Translations under genes and position numbers: made by a program
The notes under the pieces: generated by a model
The model's input: only the letters and a program-made list of their open reading frames with translations
The model's database searches: none
What the model was told of the DNA's origin: nothing
NCBI GenBank assembly: GCA_963825625.1
Contig: CAWGUF010000004.1
Coordinates: 137,182-201,181, forward strand
Source: CAMDPA01 sp963825625
Lineage (GTDB): Bacteria > Pseudomonadota > Alphaproteobacteria > Rhizobiales > Hyphomicrobiaceae
DNA: 64,000 nucleotides
Reading direction: 5' to 3'
Part shown: piece by piece, positions 1 through 8,515 of the stretch
Numbering within the stretch: position 1 is the first letter of the stretch
Layout of the letters: each line of letters starts with the position of its first letter

Positions 1-437
1 CGCGAGTTGGCGCTGGATGAACCGGGCACAAGGCCACCAACGTCCGCCTTGTGCGCGATCGAAACCCCGAAGCCGACGATATTTCCTGCATGGAACGCGG
101 GTGTCACGACCACGAAGTCCGGCACATGCGGGTTGCCAGCGATGTAGGGATCGTTGACGAGGTAGCTGTCACCGAGCCGCATGATCTCGCGTGGAAAGCG
201 CGCAAGCACCGCGCGTACGGCCGTCTCGTAGGGCAGCGAATGGAACTGCAGGCCGCCGCCGACCATCAGTACGCGGCCGTTGCGATCCGTCAGCCCGGCG
301 GTGCCGTCGCGCGATTCCCTCAGGATCGGGGAGAAGCCGGAGTGGAACAGGGCGTGCTCCATTGTGCGAGCGACCTCGCGCAAACGGCTTGCGACCACCT
401 CGATGGTGACAGGGTCCGCTACTGCCGCCGCACTCAT
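1..437 (-). CDS. Hydantoinase B / oxoprolinase family protein, N-terminal part (runs off left edge)
   Basis: The reverse strand opens at the ATG at 437, preceded by a GGAGAG ribosome binding site, and reads in frame to position 1 without a stop. The protein begins MSAAAVADPVTIEVVASRLR and continues with an ME-ALF-SGFSPILRESRD-type stretch and LVNDPYIAGNPHVPDF. This is the N-terminal signature of the HyuB / acetone-carboxylase-alpha family (ATP-dependent hydantoinases, oxoprolinases and carboxylases). About 145 residues are visible; the family is usually 500-600 aa, so most of the gene lies outside. It follows another hyuB-like gene by 80 bases on the same strand, so this operon carries two HyuB subunits for one HyuA. 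The substrate cannot be told from sequence. Confidence 0.85.
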   Translation of the reverse strand, partial: MSAAAVADPVTIEVVASRLREVARTMEHALFHSGFSPILRESRDGTAGLTDRNGRVLMVGGGLQFHSLPYETAVRAVLARFPREIMRLGDSYLVNDPYIAGNPHVPDFVVVTPAFHAGNIVGFGVSIAHKADVGGLVPGSSSANS

Positions 438-517
438 GTCATGGCTCTCCGCCTCTGTCGGGATTGCACTACTTCGGATGTCAGCCGCATAGCCGGCATT
501 CGCATGTCGGCATGCTG

Positions 518-2746
518 CTATTCGGCAGCGGTCTTTCTCACCCCTGCTCCGCCGACCAGGCTCTGAGCATCCAGCGACATGTCCATCAGGGGCGGATCAT
601 CCTTCAAGCCGACCTGGACAGCGATGAGATGAGCACACGATGGACAAAAGAACTCGCGTACACTGATCTCGTCGACGAGGCCGTAGCGGTTCCAGTCGCT
701 CAATATGGTCATGCCTATCTCGCGCCATAGCGCACCTGACTTGGGGTCCTTGTCGACGGGGGAGAGAGGGTGCTGGCAGGAGGCGCAGGCAAATACCGCT
801 CCCTCGGCCGCCTCGAAGACGTCCAGCGCATCGCCGACCGCGCCCACTTTGCGGCCCGAGGCTTTGGCTGCGCCTTCTGCAACGCGCTCCACGGGTTGGC
901 CTTCCGCCAGGCGCCGGGCACGGATCTGGCGTCGCAACGCGCTGGTAGCAAGGTCGTCGGCCGTCTTGCCGCCGTGCCGATCGAGGAGCGCAACGCCGTA
1001 GACCTCTCGCGCCACACGCTCGCCGAGAAGGCCGGCATCGACGTCCTTGGCAACCGCGTCCGGGTCGCGCAGCAGCGGGTCACCATAACCTGCACCACCG
1101 GCGCACACCGTCAGGACCGCATCTGACGGCTGCAGCAACGTGCGCTGCTTCGCCTCCAAGGTATCGGTGCGGGCGCACTCCACCTGTTGGAGGCTTGCAG
1201 GCACCGTGCGTGCGGCAAAAGCCTCAGCGAGGCGGGCATCGCGCAGCAGCAGCCGCAACTGCACGCTGCAGGGGCCGCCGCCGAGCAGCCCCGGAGATTC
1301 GGGCTGGCTGACGCCGTGCGAGATGTTGGTCAGCACCGCAGGGCCGCCGACGCCGTGCGGCACGATCAGTGACTGCATGCCGGCCCCGCCGCGCGTCAGG
1401 CCGTGACCGCACGTATCGGCTGCCAGACTGCGCCATACATACAGGATCGGGTTCTCTTTCTCGTAGGTCTCCACGTTGCCAATCGCCATCGCCGGCGCAC
1501 CGGCCACGCCTGCGGCATCGACGCCGTCCCTGGTCGCGCGCGCGCCGCCACCGCCGGTCGTGTCGAGGAGAACGGCCGTAAACGGACGGCCGTCGGCGTG
1601 GCTGCCGCCAAGCGTGATCCCGTGCCAGGCGGGCATCCAATTGGCCTGGATCTCGTCTTTCAGCCCGGAGGCCGCGATCATCTTGGCGATGGCGGCATAA
1701 GTGACGTGCGATGTGGCGAACGTGGCCTGAACAGTCGCCATGCTGACGGCTGCGGGATGACGGGCGTTATTGATCGTGCCTTCCTCCGACACGATCTCCA
1801 CGTGCGGCATGACACCAGCCGGCGACCACGGAATATCGTAGCACAGAAGAGGCAGTATTGCCGAGAATACACCGCTATCCAGCCCAACGCGCGTGCAGTT
1901 AATGGCGCCGCGCGCCTGTTTATCCGTCCCCGTAAAGTCGAAACTCAGCCGGTCGCCGCGCTTCGTCATCGCAAGGCGGATTCGATAGAGCCGGTTCTCG
2001 TTGCCATCATGATCGATGAAGGCCTGGGCACGCCAGGAGCCGTCCGGCAGGCTACGCAGCCGGCGCGAGAACGACGCGCCGGTCAATTCAATGATGCGCC
2101 GCTGCGTCTCCATCAGCGCATCCAGACCGTATTCGGCAATCACCTCGGCCATGCGCTGGCGCGTGCGCGATATCGCGGCGACGCGGGCACGGATGTCGAG
2201 GCCGTTGAGCTGAGCGGTGCGCGAGTTGCGCGTGATCATCGCTTCAACATCGGGCCGAACGACGCCAGCATCGATCATTTTCATGGGCGGCAGCAGCGGC
2301 GCCTCGCCATAGACATCAGGCGTGCCGACAGTGAAGCTGCCGGGATTGGGTCCGCCAACGTCGACCTCATGCATGGCAAGGCCGGTCCAAGCCACCAGCG
2401 TGTCGCCATGAAAGATCGGGGCGAACATGAGAATGTCGTTCATGTGCACGGCGCCGGCCCACGGATCGTTCGTCACCCAGGCGTCGCCGTCCCTGAACGG
2501 CAATGTGTCGCCGAAGCGCTCGATGACGGTCTTGACTGCAGCGGAGAGACACAGCGACAGCCGCGTCATGTAGACGCCGATGAAGAGGCTGTCGCCTGCG
2601 GGCGTGAGAAGCGCGCTATTGAAGTCCTTCGCCTCATAGACGACCGGCGAGCCCGACAGACGCGATGCCGTGCGGCCCTGCTCGTCGTTGATCATCATCA
2701 GGCGGTGGCGCAGCACCTCCAGAGTGATGGCATCGAGCTCAGCCAT
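518..2746 (-). CDS. Hydantoinase B-type subunit fused to an acetone-carboxylase-gamma-like zinc domain
   Basis: 742 aa. Residues 1-560 match the HyuB/acetone carboxylase alpha layout: an N-terminal ITLEVLRHRL, a VTNDPWAGAVHMNDI motif and a glycine-rich PGLLGGGP stretch. After a linker the protein adds about 90 residues with CASC at about 654-657 and CPSC at about 701-704 (nucleotides about 595-787). This spacing of two CxxC pairs around a conserved WREIG/NRYG segment resembles the separate small gamma subunit of acetone/acetophenone carboxylases, which binds zinc. I therefore call it an alpha-gamma fusion; the fold of the tail is inference. The start is set by AGGAGA just upstream of ATG 2746. 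The gene starts 14 bases after the hyuA stop, consistent with co-translation of a heteromeric ATP-dependent hydrolase or carboxylase. Confidence 0.85.
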   Translation of the reverse strand: MAELDAITLEVLRHRLMMINDEQGRTASRLSGSPVVYEAKDFNSALLTPAGDSLFIGVYMTRLSLCLSAAVKTVIERFGDTLPFRDGDAWVTNDPWAGAVHMNDILMFAPIFHGDTLVAWTGLAMHEVDVGGPNPGSFTVGTPDVYGEAPLLPPMKMIDAGVVRPDVEAMITRNSRTAQLNGLDIRARVAAISRTRQRMAEVIAEYGLDALMETQRRIIELTGASFSRRLRSLPDGSWRAQAFIDHDGNENRLYRIRLAMTKRGDRLSFDFTGTDKQARGAINCTRVGLDSGVFSAILPLLCYDIPWSPAGVMPHVEIVSEEGTINNARHPAAVSMATVQATFATSHVTYAAIAKMIAASGLKDEIQANWMPAWHGITLGGSHADGRPFTAVLLDTTGGGGARATRDGVDAAGVAGAPAMAIGNVETYEKENPILYVWRSLAADTCGHGLTRGGAGMQSLIVPHGVGGPAVLTNISHGVSQPESPGLLGGGPCSVQLRLLLRDARLAEAFAARTVPASLQQVECARTDTLEAKQRTLLQPSDAVLTVCAGGAGYGDPLLRDPDAVAKDVDAGLLGERVAREVYGVALLDRHGGKTADDLATSALRRQIRARRLAEGQPVERVAEGAAKASGRKVGAVGDALDVFEAAEGAVFACASCQHPLSPVDKDPKSGALWREIGMTILSDWNRYGLVDEISVREFFCPSCAHLIAVQVGLKDDPPLMDMSLDAQSLVGGAGVRKTAAE

Positions 2747-2760
2747 GGCGTGGTCTCCTG

Positions 2761-4872
2761 TCAGGACGGCCGCAAGGTGACGACGACGTTGCCATAGGCG
2801 TCGACTGCGGCGTCGGCGAAGCTCGGCAATACAATGGAATCACCCATCCGATCGATCACGGCCGGGCCGGCTATGACCATGCCCGGCTTGAGGCGCGCGC
2901 CATCGAATATCGCAGCATCGACTGCTTGCCCCAGTTCGATGAAATGAACCTTCCGCGTCGGCTTGGCTGCCGGGGTGGGGTCGGAATTGGCTGACACGGA
3001 TGCCGGCGCCAGATCGGGCAGAACGGTGCGTCCGGCCCCCTCGACACGCATCTTCACGATCTCGATGCCCGCGGCACGGAAACCTGCATTCGAGCCATAG
3101 AGGCCCGCATAGAGCGTCTCGAACTGAGATACCAGCCGCTCCGCAGCACCCGGAATGGCGATGCTGTCGTGCACCGGCACAGCGAGGGAGCCCTGCTGCA
3201 AACGGTATTTCATATGCAGGGAGCGCTGATAGCTGCGGTCCTTCTCCTCCACCTGCTCACGCTCGAACAGCTCGCGGATACCAGCTTCGAGCTCTGCGAG
3301 GCCCTGCTCGAGACCCGCCATCTCCGGGGGCGTAGGCGGTGCTGCGATTGCACATGATCGCTCGGCAGCATGCAGGATGCCGCCAGTCAGCATGCCCATC
3401 GCGGAGAACACGGTTGCGAAGGTCGGCACGTAGACTTTGTTGATGCCGAGGTCATGCGCCAGATAAGCTGTATGAAGAGGACCTGCCCCGCCATAGGCAA
3501 ACAGCACGAAGTCGCGGGGGTCGCGGCCGCGATCGATCGATGAGCGGCGCATCAAGTCGGCCATGTGGGCATTGACGATGCGATAGGCTCCGGCGGCTGC
3601 CTGGATGCGGTCCAGACCCAATCGCGAGGCAACCTTGTCGACCGCGGCTTCGGCCATGGCTCTGTCCAGCCGCATGGAGCCGCCCAGTACGGCGGACGAA
3701 TCGATATAGCCGAGCACCAGGTTGACATCCGTGATGGTGGGCGTGTCGCCGCCGCGGCCGTAGCAGGCAGGCCCCGGCTCCGCACCGGCGCTGTGCGGGC
3801 CCACACGCATCAGGCCATTATCGTCGATCCAGACGATGCTTCCCCCGCCGGCGCCGATCGACTCGACGGCGACCTTCGGGATCACGCACGTATAGCGGTC
3901 GACCACCGGCTCCTCATCGAGAACCGTGCGGCCGTCCTCGATCAAGGCGACATCGAATGTGGTGCCACCCATGTCAGCGCAGATGATGTCGGGCTCGCCG
4001 TAGGCAGCCCCGAAATACCGCGCGCCCAGAACCCCGCTTACAGGGCCGGAATCAAGCGTCAGGAGCGGTCGCTGCGACACCTCCGCCATGGTTGTCAGGC
4101 CGCCCATGGAATGAGCCAGCAGCAGTGGAAAACGCAGGCCGGCCTCATCGAGGCGCTGCTCCAGGCGGGCGATGTAGCCAATCAAGCGAGGCGCGACGTA
4201 GGCGTTGGCTACCGTGGTGGCCGTTCGCTCGTATTCGCCCAGGATCGGCGCCACCTCGTGCGAGGCGCAGACATAGACGCCGGGCAGCGCGGCCGCCAAG
4301 CGCTCGCGCACCGCGCGCTCGTGCGAGGGGTTGGCAAACGACCACAGAAACGCGATCGCGACCGCCTCGATCTTTTCCTCCCTGAGCCTCTCGATCGTCT
4401 GTTCCACGTCGGCGTCGTTGAGGGCGACGACGACCTCGCCATTGCGATCCATCCGTTCAGAGATGCCGAAGGTGTGACGACGGGCAACGATCGGCGGGTC
4501 AGCCTTGGCGAGATGGGACTGGTGCGTCATCTGCTGTGTGGTGAGGCCTGCGATCTTCTGGGAGGCCTTGCCGATCAGGAAGGCTTCCTCGTGGCCGCGG
4601 CTTGCCAACAATGCCGTACGGGCGCCCTTGCGCTCGACAATGGCGTTGGTGGCAACAGTACAGCCATGAACGATGAGCCGGCAGCCAGCGACGAGATCCT
4701 TCAGGCCGATCGCCAGATTGGAAGCGGCAGCCTCCAGCGCCTCCATCACACCCTGGTCCTGATTATCGCGCCGGGTGGGGGCCTTGGCGATCGTAACAAT
4801 ACGGCCTGCACCATCAAGGACGGCGCAGTCGGTGAATGTGCCGCCAATGTCGATACCGATATAATAGGTCAT
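2761..4872 (-). CDS. Hydantoinase/oxoprolinase family protein, HyuA-type subunit
   Basis: 703 aa from the ATG at 4872, so that the protein begins MTYYIGIDIGGTFTDC. An upstream in-frame ATG at 4977 would add 35 residues unlike the family. The first 20 residues are the actin/ASKHA phosphate-binding loop of HyuA (N-methylhydantoinase A / acetone carboxylase beta). Further family marks are HGCTVATNAIVERKGARTAL, GPVSGVLGARYFG and ADMGGTTFDVALI. HyuA binds ATP and works with HyuB to open a ring amide or activate a ketone. Lead gene of the minus-strand hyuA - hyuB-gamma - hyuB operon. No strong Shine-Dalgarno is seen before 4872, so the exact start is less sure than the identity. Confidence 0.92.
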   Translation of the reverse strand: MTYYIGIDIGGTFTDCAVLDGAGRIVTIAKAPTRRDNQDQGVMEALEAAASNLAIGLKDLVAGCRLIVHGCTVATNAIVERKGARTALLASRGHEEAFLIGKASQKIAGLTTQQMTHQSHLAKADPPIVARRHTFGISERMDRNGEVVVALNDADVEQTIERLREEKIEAVAIAFLWSFANPSHERAVRERLAAALPGVYVCASHEVAPILGEYERTATTVANAYVAPRLIGYIARLEQRLDEAGLRFPLLLAHSMGGLTTMAEVSQRPLLTLDSGPVSGVLGARYFGAAYGEPDIICADMGGTTFDVALIEDGRTVLDEEPVVDRYTCVIPKVAVESIGAGGGSIVWIDDNGLMRVGPHSAGAEPGPACYGRGGDTPTITDVNLVLGYIDSSAVLGGSMRLDRAMAEAAVDKVASRLGLDRIQAAAGAYRIVNAHMADLMRRSSIDRGRDPRDFVLFAYGGAGPLHTAYLAHDLGINKVYVPTFATVFSAMGMLTGGILHAAERSCAIAAPPTPPEMAGLEQGLAELEAGIRELFEREQVEEKDRSYQRSLHMKYRLQQGSLAVPVHDSIAIPGAAERLVSQFETLYAGLYGSNAGFRAAGIEIVKMRVEGAGRTVLPDLAPASVSANSDPTPAAKPTRKVHFIELGQAVDAAIFDGARLKPGMVIAGPAVIDRMGDSIVLPSFADAAVDAYGNVVVTLRPS

Positions 4873-5092
4873 GGGAGGACGCTTGGCGCTGGGAAGGGGG
4901 CTCTGCGGGAGCGGAAGCAGGAGGCGACGGGTTGGCATTCGATAGCATCGCCTTGCTCCAGGCGCCAGCAGGTGCACTTATTCCGGGCTCCGCAACGCCA
5001 ACGGACTAGGTCTTGCGGGCTGTGCGTTGACAGCAGCCGCCGACAGCGGCACCGTCGCTCGCACATCATGCGGTCCAAAAGGAGTCCCGGCG

Positions 5093-5749
5093 ATGACCGA
5101 TCAGTCCTTCGAGTTGCGTCTTGTGGAGGACAATCTCCATTCCGGCGCAGCCTTCGTGTTGCCAGCCGACGGCATCAACCGGGTCGTTTACGTGGCGCAC
5201 GGCTCGGTCGATGCGGCGAGCGGCACGTTCAGCGCCGACAGCGCCTGGCTCAGCAAAGGTGGAGAAACGATCACCGCCGGCAGCGAGGGCGCCGCGCTGT
5301 GGCGGTGGGAGCTGGCGCCGGCCGGCAGCCGAACTGCCGAGGTCGAGGCCGGTCGCGGCGCGACCCGCCAGAAGCTCGTCGCGCCGTTGGCATGGCCGAT
5401 TGCGGATCGAGTGCTCATGCGCGCCGACAGCGTTGCTTTCCCGCCTGGGGGCTGCGCCTACACGCATACCCATCAAGGACCGGGGATTCGCTGCCTGATT
5501 GAAGGTGGCGTCCGTATCGACACGGACGGTCACTCTACAGCGTACGCACCGGGCGGCGCATGGTTCGAGGCCGGACCAATTCCAGTATTCGCACAGGCCG
5601 CAAGCGACAAACAGAGCAGGTTCATCCGCGTGATGGTGCTGCCGGCATCGCTGTTGGGCAAGAGCTCGATCTCGTATGTCAAGGCTGAGGATCTGGATAA
5701 GCCGAAGTCGCAAAGCTACAAGGGCTATGTCGATACGGTGATCGGATAG
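5093..5749 (+). CDS. Cupin-fold protein, possibly sensing or handling the substrate of the adjacent operon
   Basis: 218 aa. ATG 5093 has AGGAG nine bases upstream; a longer reading from 5027 has no such site. The sequence is rich in beta strands and glycine. GGCAYTHTHQGPGIRCLIEG is a cupin motif 1 with two metal-binding histidines, and a second conserved strand ends PGGAWFEAGPIPVFAQA. The first half (HGSVDAASGTFSADSAWL) looks like a second, degenerate cupin barrel, so this may be a bicupin. Its transcript diverges from hyuA across a 220-base gap. No enzymatic function can be named; cupins next to amide hydrolases are often dioxygenases, isomerases or small-molecule binders. Confidence 0.75.
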   Translation: MTDQSFELRLVEDNLHSGAAFVLPADGINRVVYVAHGSVDAASGTFSADSAWLSKGGETITAGSEGAALWRWELAPAGSRTAEVEAGRGATRQKLVAPLAWPIADRVLMRADSVAFPPGGCAYTHTHQGPGIRCLIEGGVRIDTDGHSTAYAPGGAWFEAGPIPVFAQAASDKQSRFIRVMVLPASLLGKSSISYVKAEDLDKPKSQSYKGYVDTVIG

Positions 5750-5997
5750 TCACCGCGAGCGGCCGGGGGCGTTCGGGGCATACGGACGGATCTGCAGCCC
5801 CACTCAAGCGAAATAGCCGCTGTCACCGCCGTGCTTTTTCAGACATTGACGCAATGGACGACTTACCGATAATGAAAGCCCAGTTCGCGATAATGCGCGC
5901 ACATGGCAAAGCGTGTTCGGCAACTGCCGATTGGCACCCACCTCGAAGCAGCCTATGCTTGCGCGAGATTCAACCGCACGAACCCGCCCGGCCCTGA

Positions 5998-6906
5998 ATG
6001 CCAGACCTTGAGTTCCGCACCGACATCGACTTCGTCTACGGTCAGCCGCGCGAGCTGGTGGCCGGTGTCTCGCGACTTGTCGCGAACAACCCGAGCCCGT
6101 TCACCTTCAAGGGCACCAATACCTATCTGATCGGAACCGACGAGCTGGCGGTGATCGACCCCGGGCCGGAAGACGAAGTGCATACTGCAGCGGTTCTGGC
6201 CGCCATCGCCGGCAGGCCCGTCTCTCATATCGTCCTGAGCCATACGCATCACGATCATATCGGCGGTCTGGCGCGGCTGGCAGAAGCGCTTCCTGCAGCC
6301 AAGGTCTGCGGTTACGGGCGGCGAGCCCGCAATCCCGGTGCCGGCCGTTCGGCGGCGGACGGCTCGGAAGCCAGCGATGTCGATTTCCAGCCGGAGATCG
6401 TGCTGCGCGACGGTGATGCGATTGGCGGGGACGGCTGGCGGCTCGAGGTGCTGCACACGCCCGGACACGCCTTCGATCATCTCTGTTTCGCACTTGCAGG
6501 GACTGGCGTTCTGTTCTCCGCCGACCACGTGATGGCATGGAACACAAGTGTCGTGGCCCCGCCCGAAGGCCGCATGGCGGACTACATGACGTCGCTGGAG
6601 CGGCTGATGGGACGCGGCGATACGCTCTACCTGCCCGGTCACGGCGGACGGCTGGAACGGCCGGAGCGGACGGTACGAGCTTATCTGCTGCACCGGCGGT
6701 GGCGCGAGGAGGCTATTCTCGGGGTGATCAGGGATGGGAAAAAGACCATCCGCGATATCGTGACCGTCATCTATCGCGACATCGATGCACGGCTCATCCG
6801 TGCCGCCTCGCTGTCGGTGCAGGCGCATGTCGAGCACCTGATCGAGCGGCGCCTCGTCAATTGCGCGGGTCCCGTGACTTTCGAGTCCGAGATTTCCGCC
6901 TGTTGA
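5998..6906 (+). CDS. Metallo-beta-lactamase-fold hydrolase (LACTB2/glyoxalase II-like)
   Basis: 302 aa. The zinc-binding motif THHDHIGG lies at about residue 82 after a VIDPGP strand, followed by HTPGHAFDHLCF (third ligand), SADHVM (bridging Asp) and LPGHGG (last His). This is the complete di-zinc ligand set of the MBL superfamily. The C-terminal winged-helix-like segment (IRDIVTVIYRDID, VEHLIERRLV) is typical of the LACTB2-like hydrolases, which act on RNA, thioesters or other esters. Substrate unknown. The 3' end overlaps the convergent DUF1499 gene by 50 bases. No clear ribosome binding site precedes 5998, so the start rests on the fit of the N-terminus to the family. Confidence 0.88.
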   Translation: MPDLEFRTDIDFVYGQPRELVAGVSRLVANNPSPFTFKGTNTYLIGTDELAVIDPGPEDEVHTAAVLAAIAGRPVSHIVLSHTHHDHIGGLARLAEALPAAKVCGYGRRARNPGAGRSAADGSEASDVDFQPEIVLRDGDAIGGDGWRLEVLHTPGHAFDHLCFALAGTGVLFSADHVMAWNTSVVAPPEGRMADYMTSLERLMGRGDTLYLPGHGGRLERPERTVRAYLLHRRWREEAILGVIRDGKKTIRDIVTVIYRDIDARLIRAASLSVQAHVEHLIERRLVNCAGPVTFESEISAC

Positions 6907-7732
6907 TCTTGGATCTGGCCTTTTCCTCACGCTGCTTAAGACCGGGACTCTTGCCGCGCGCGGCCACGGTTGGGACAGAGGCATCTATGCGCGCCTGAAG
7001 ATCGCTCAGAAGGCGGCGGACACGCTGGGCATTGCGGCCGAAGTCGTGCGCGCCGTACCGCGAGCTCGAACGAACATCGATGCGCGCAAGTCCTCGATCA
7101 GCACCAACCCGCACGATAACATCATCGTAGAACCCGACGACCAGCGTGCGATCGACTGCCTCGATCAGGCCCGACCGCTGGCGCCCAGGCGGCGCCTCCG
7201 CCACGATCTGGAATTTAGCCTTCTTCAAAGTTGCCAGTGCAATCTCAAATGTGTCCTCTAGGCTGCGGTTGACGAGGAGTGGACGAATGTCGGGATAATT
7301 CGCGAGCTGGACCTTGGCGTGGGAGGCTGCGGGGTAGCTCGCAGCGTTGGCCGACTTCACCCGCCAGTGCGCCAGCGCAATCAGTGGAGGCGGCGTCGTC
7401 ACGTCCGTTGTCACGTCGTTGATGCGCGGCAAGTCGAAATAGGTTTGGGCGTAGGACAGCGGCCACACGTAGATGGCGCCGGCGACGGCAATGCCGATCA
7501 AGGCCCATGCAAATCCCGGCACACCGCGTCGCCAGACATCGATCAAGGCAATGATGCCAAGCACGATGGCAAAGGCCGACAGGACAAACGCCACAGCGAA
7601 CAGATTGAGCGCCAGCGGTGTCGGCATGCCGAGCAGGCGGTGCAGCAGTATGGCCATACAGATCAATGCGCCGGCAAACAGAGCCAAGCGCGGAGACCAG
7701 TTGCTGAACAATGCCGATTTCGTCCTGAACAT
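6857..7732 (-). CDS. DUF1499 membrane protein
   Basis: 291 aa. Three or four hydrophobic helices fill the first 110 residues (LALFAGALICMAILL, ALNLFAVAFVLSAFAIVLGI, FAWALIGIAVAGAIYVWPL). A soluble domain with YPDIRPLLVNRSLEDTFEIA, GFYDDVIVRV and SSSRYGAHDFGRNAQRVRRL follows; this is the DUF1499 signature found in alphaproteobacteria and chloroplasts. Function is not established. The last 30 residues are a lysine/arginine-rich tail that reads antisense through the end of the neighbouring hydrolase gene, so the tail may be a by-product of the convergent overlap. Confidence 0.85.
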   Translation of the reverse strand: MFRTKSALFSNWSPRLALFAGALICMAILLHRLLGMPTPLALNLFAVAFVLSAFAIVLGIIALIDVWRRGVPGFAWALIGIAVAGAIYVWPLSYAQTYFDLPRINDVTTDVTTPPPLIALAHWRVKSANAASYPAASHAKVQLANYPDIRPLLVNRSLEDTFEIALATLKKAKFQIVAEAPPGRQRSGLIEAVDRTLVVGFYDDVIVRVGADRGLARIDVRSSSRYGAHDFGRNAQRVRRLLSDLQARIDASVPTVAARGKSPGLKQREEKARSKINRRKSRTRKSRDPRN

Positions 7733-8115
7733 GAACTTGCCGGCTCCTCGCTGCCCCTGTCAGGGCGGCCAATACGGTTCGAGGCCTTGGCGCTGTCGGG
7801 CGACGCTCGCGGCGATTTCTTTGGTTCGCCAATTGCTGGTTATCGCGGACTTGCGGCCACTGCAACAGCAGCGATCACTTGCGCATGGCCACAGCCAGCG
7901 AGTCACGCGGGAAAACACATCGACACGACGGAACACGATCCGCCATCACCTGTTGCAGCAGCCGCTACGCCATGCTGCTAACAGATTGAATTTACAGGAC
8001 CTGTAACCTGGGCGACAGCGTTGACGTGGGCGAATTGCGTTTACATTATCGCATTGTCTTGTGACATGCAGACCTTGTGACATGCAGACTAGGCAACGCA
8101 GTGGACATAACGACG
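7733..8115. other. Intergenic region between divergent DUF1499 and usg genes
   Basis: 383 bases with no convincing ORF on either strand. It must hold the promoters of both flanking genes. The only clear structure is a perfect 16-base tandem duplication close to usg, listed separately. Confidence 0.6.
8058..8089. repeat. Perfect 16-bp tandem duplication upstream of usg
   Basis: CTTGTGACATGCAGAC occurs twice head to tail (8058-8073 and 8074-8089) with no mismatch, 26 bases before the usg ATG. Both copies carry a GTG in a reading frame that stays open into or past usg, so the duplication could alter the leader or the start choice. Confidence 0.85.
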
Positions 8116-8385
8116 ATGGCACACACCAACTTCCGCCAGATGCTGAAGGGTTACAGCCTGACGACGGCAGAGATCCTGTACCGGATGCCGGATCATCCTT
8201 CGCTGCTGCAGACGTTCGTATGGCAGGACTACGACCTGCATCCCCGCTTTCCGAAGCTGATGGGCTTCCTGGAGTTCTGGAATGCGGAACTGGATGGCAA
8301 GTTGTACAAGGTCTCGGTGGCGCATTCGAAGCTCATCAGGCCGAGCGAGATCAATCTCGTCAGCGGTGAATTCCGGCTGAACTGA
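8116..8385 (+). CDS. usg: Usg family protein
   Basis: 89 aa from ATG 8116. The core GYSLTTAEILYRMPDHPSLL, then VWQDYDLHPRFPK, LEFWNAELDG and VAHSKLIRPSEI, matches the small alphaproteobacterial Usg family, whose function is unknown. An in-frame GTG at 8077 would add 13 residues encoded partly by the 16-bp duplication and lacking family similarity, so the ATG is preferred. Single-gene unit convergent with the TRAP transporter operon. Confidence 0.85.
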   Translation: MAHTNFRQMLKGYSLTTAEILYRMPDHPSLLQTFVWQDYDLHPRFPKLMGFLEFWNAELDGKLYKVSVAHSKLIRPSEINLVSGEFRLN

Positions 8386-8424
8386 TCCGCAAGCCAACGC
8401 GCGCACGGACTGGTAGGCTGTCCC

Positions 8425-8455
8425 AGATCGTTTCCGCCTCAGGCGGAATTGATCT
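8425..8455. terminator. Stem-loop between convergent usg and dctM (possible bidirectional terminator)
   Basis: AGATC..TTCCGCCT-c-AGGCGGAA..GATCT forms a near-perfect hairpin (8 bp inner stem, 5 bp outer stem) in the 130-base convergent gap. No T-run follows on either strand, so it may be a Rho-dependent stop, an mRNA 3'-end stabiliser or a REP-like palindrome. Confidence 0.4.
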
Positions 8456-8515
8456 GTCCGTCTCGCTCACGTGCCGCTCCGGCCTAGTGAGGCGACGGCG
8501 GGACTGATCCCTTGT

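Noticed and set aside
1403..2797. 464-codon open frame on the plus strand opposite the HyuB fusion
   Set aside because: It is antisense to a clear family member. The residue pattern is the His/Arg/Asp-rich type produced by high third-position GC; no ribosome binding site.
3565..5502. 645-codon plus-strand frame opposite hyuA running into the cupin gene
   Set aside because: Antisense to hyuA and out of frame with the cupin protein; no domain signal.
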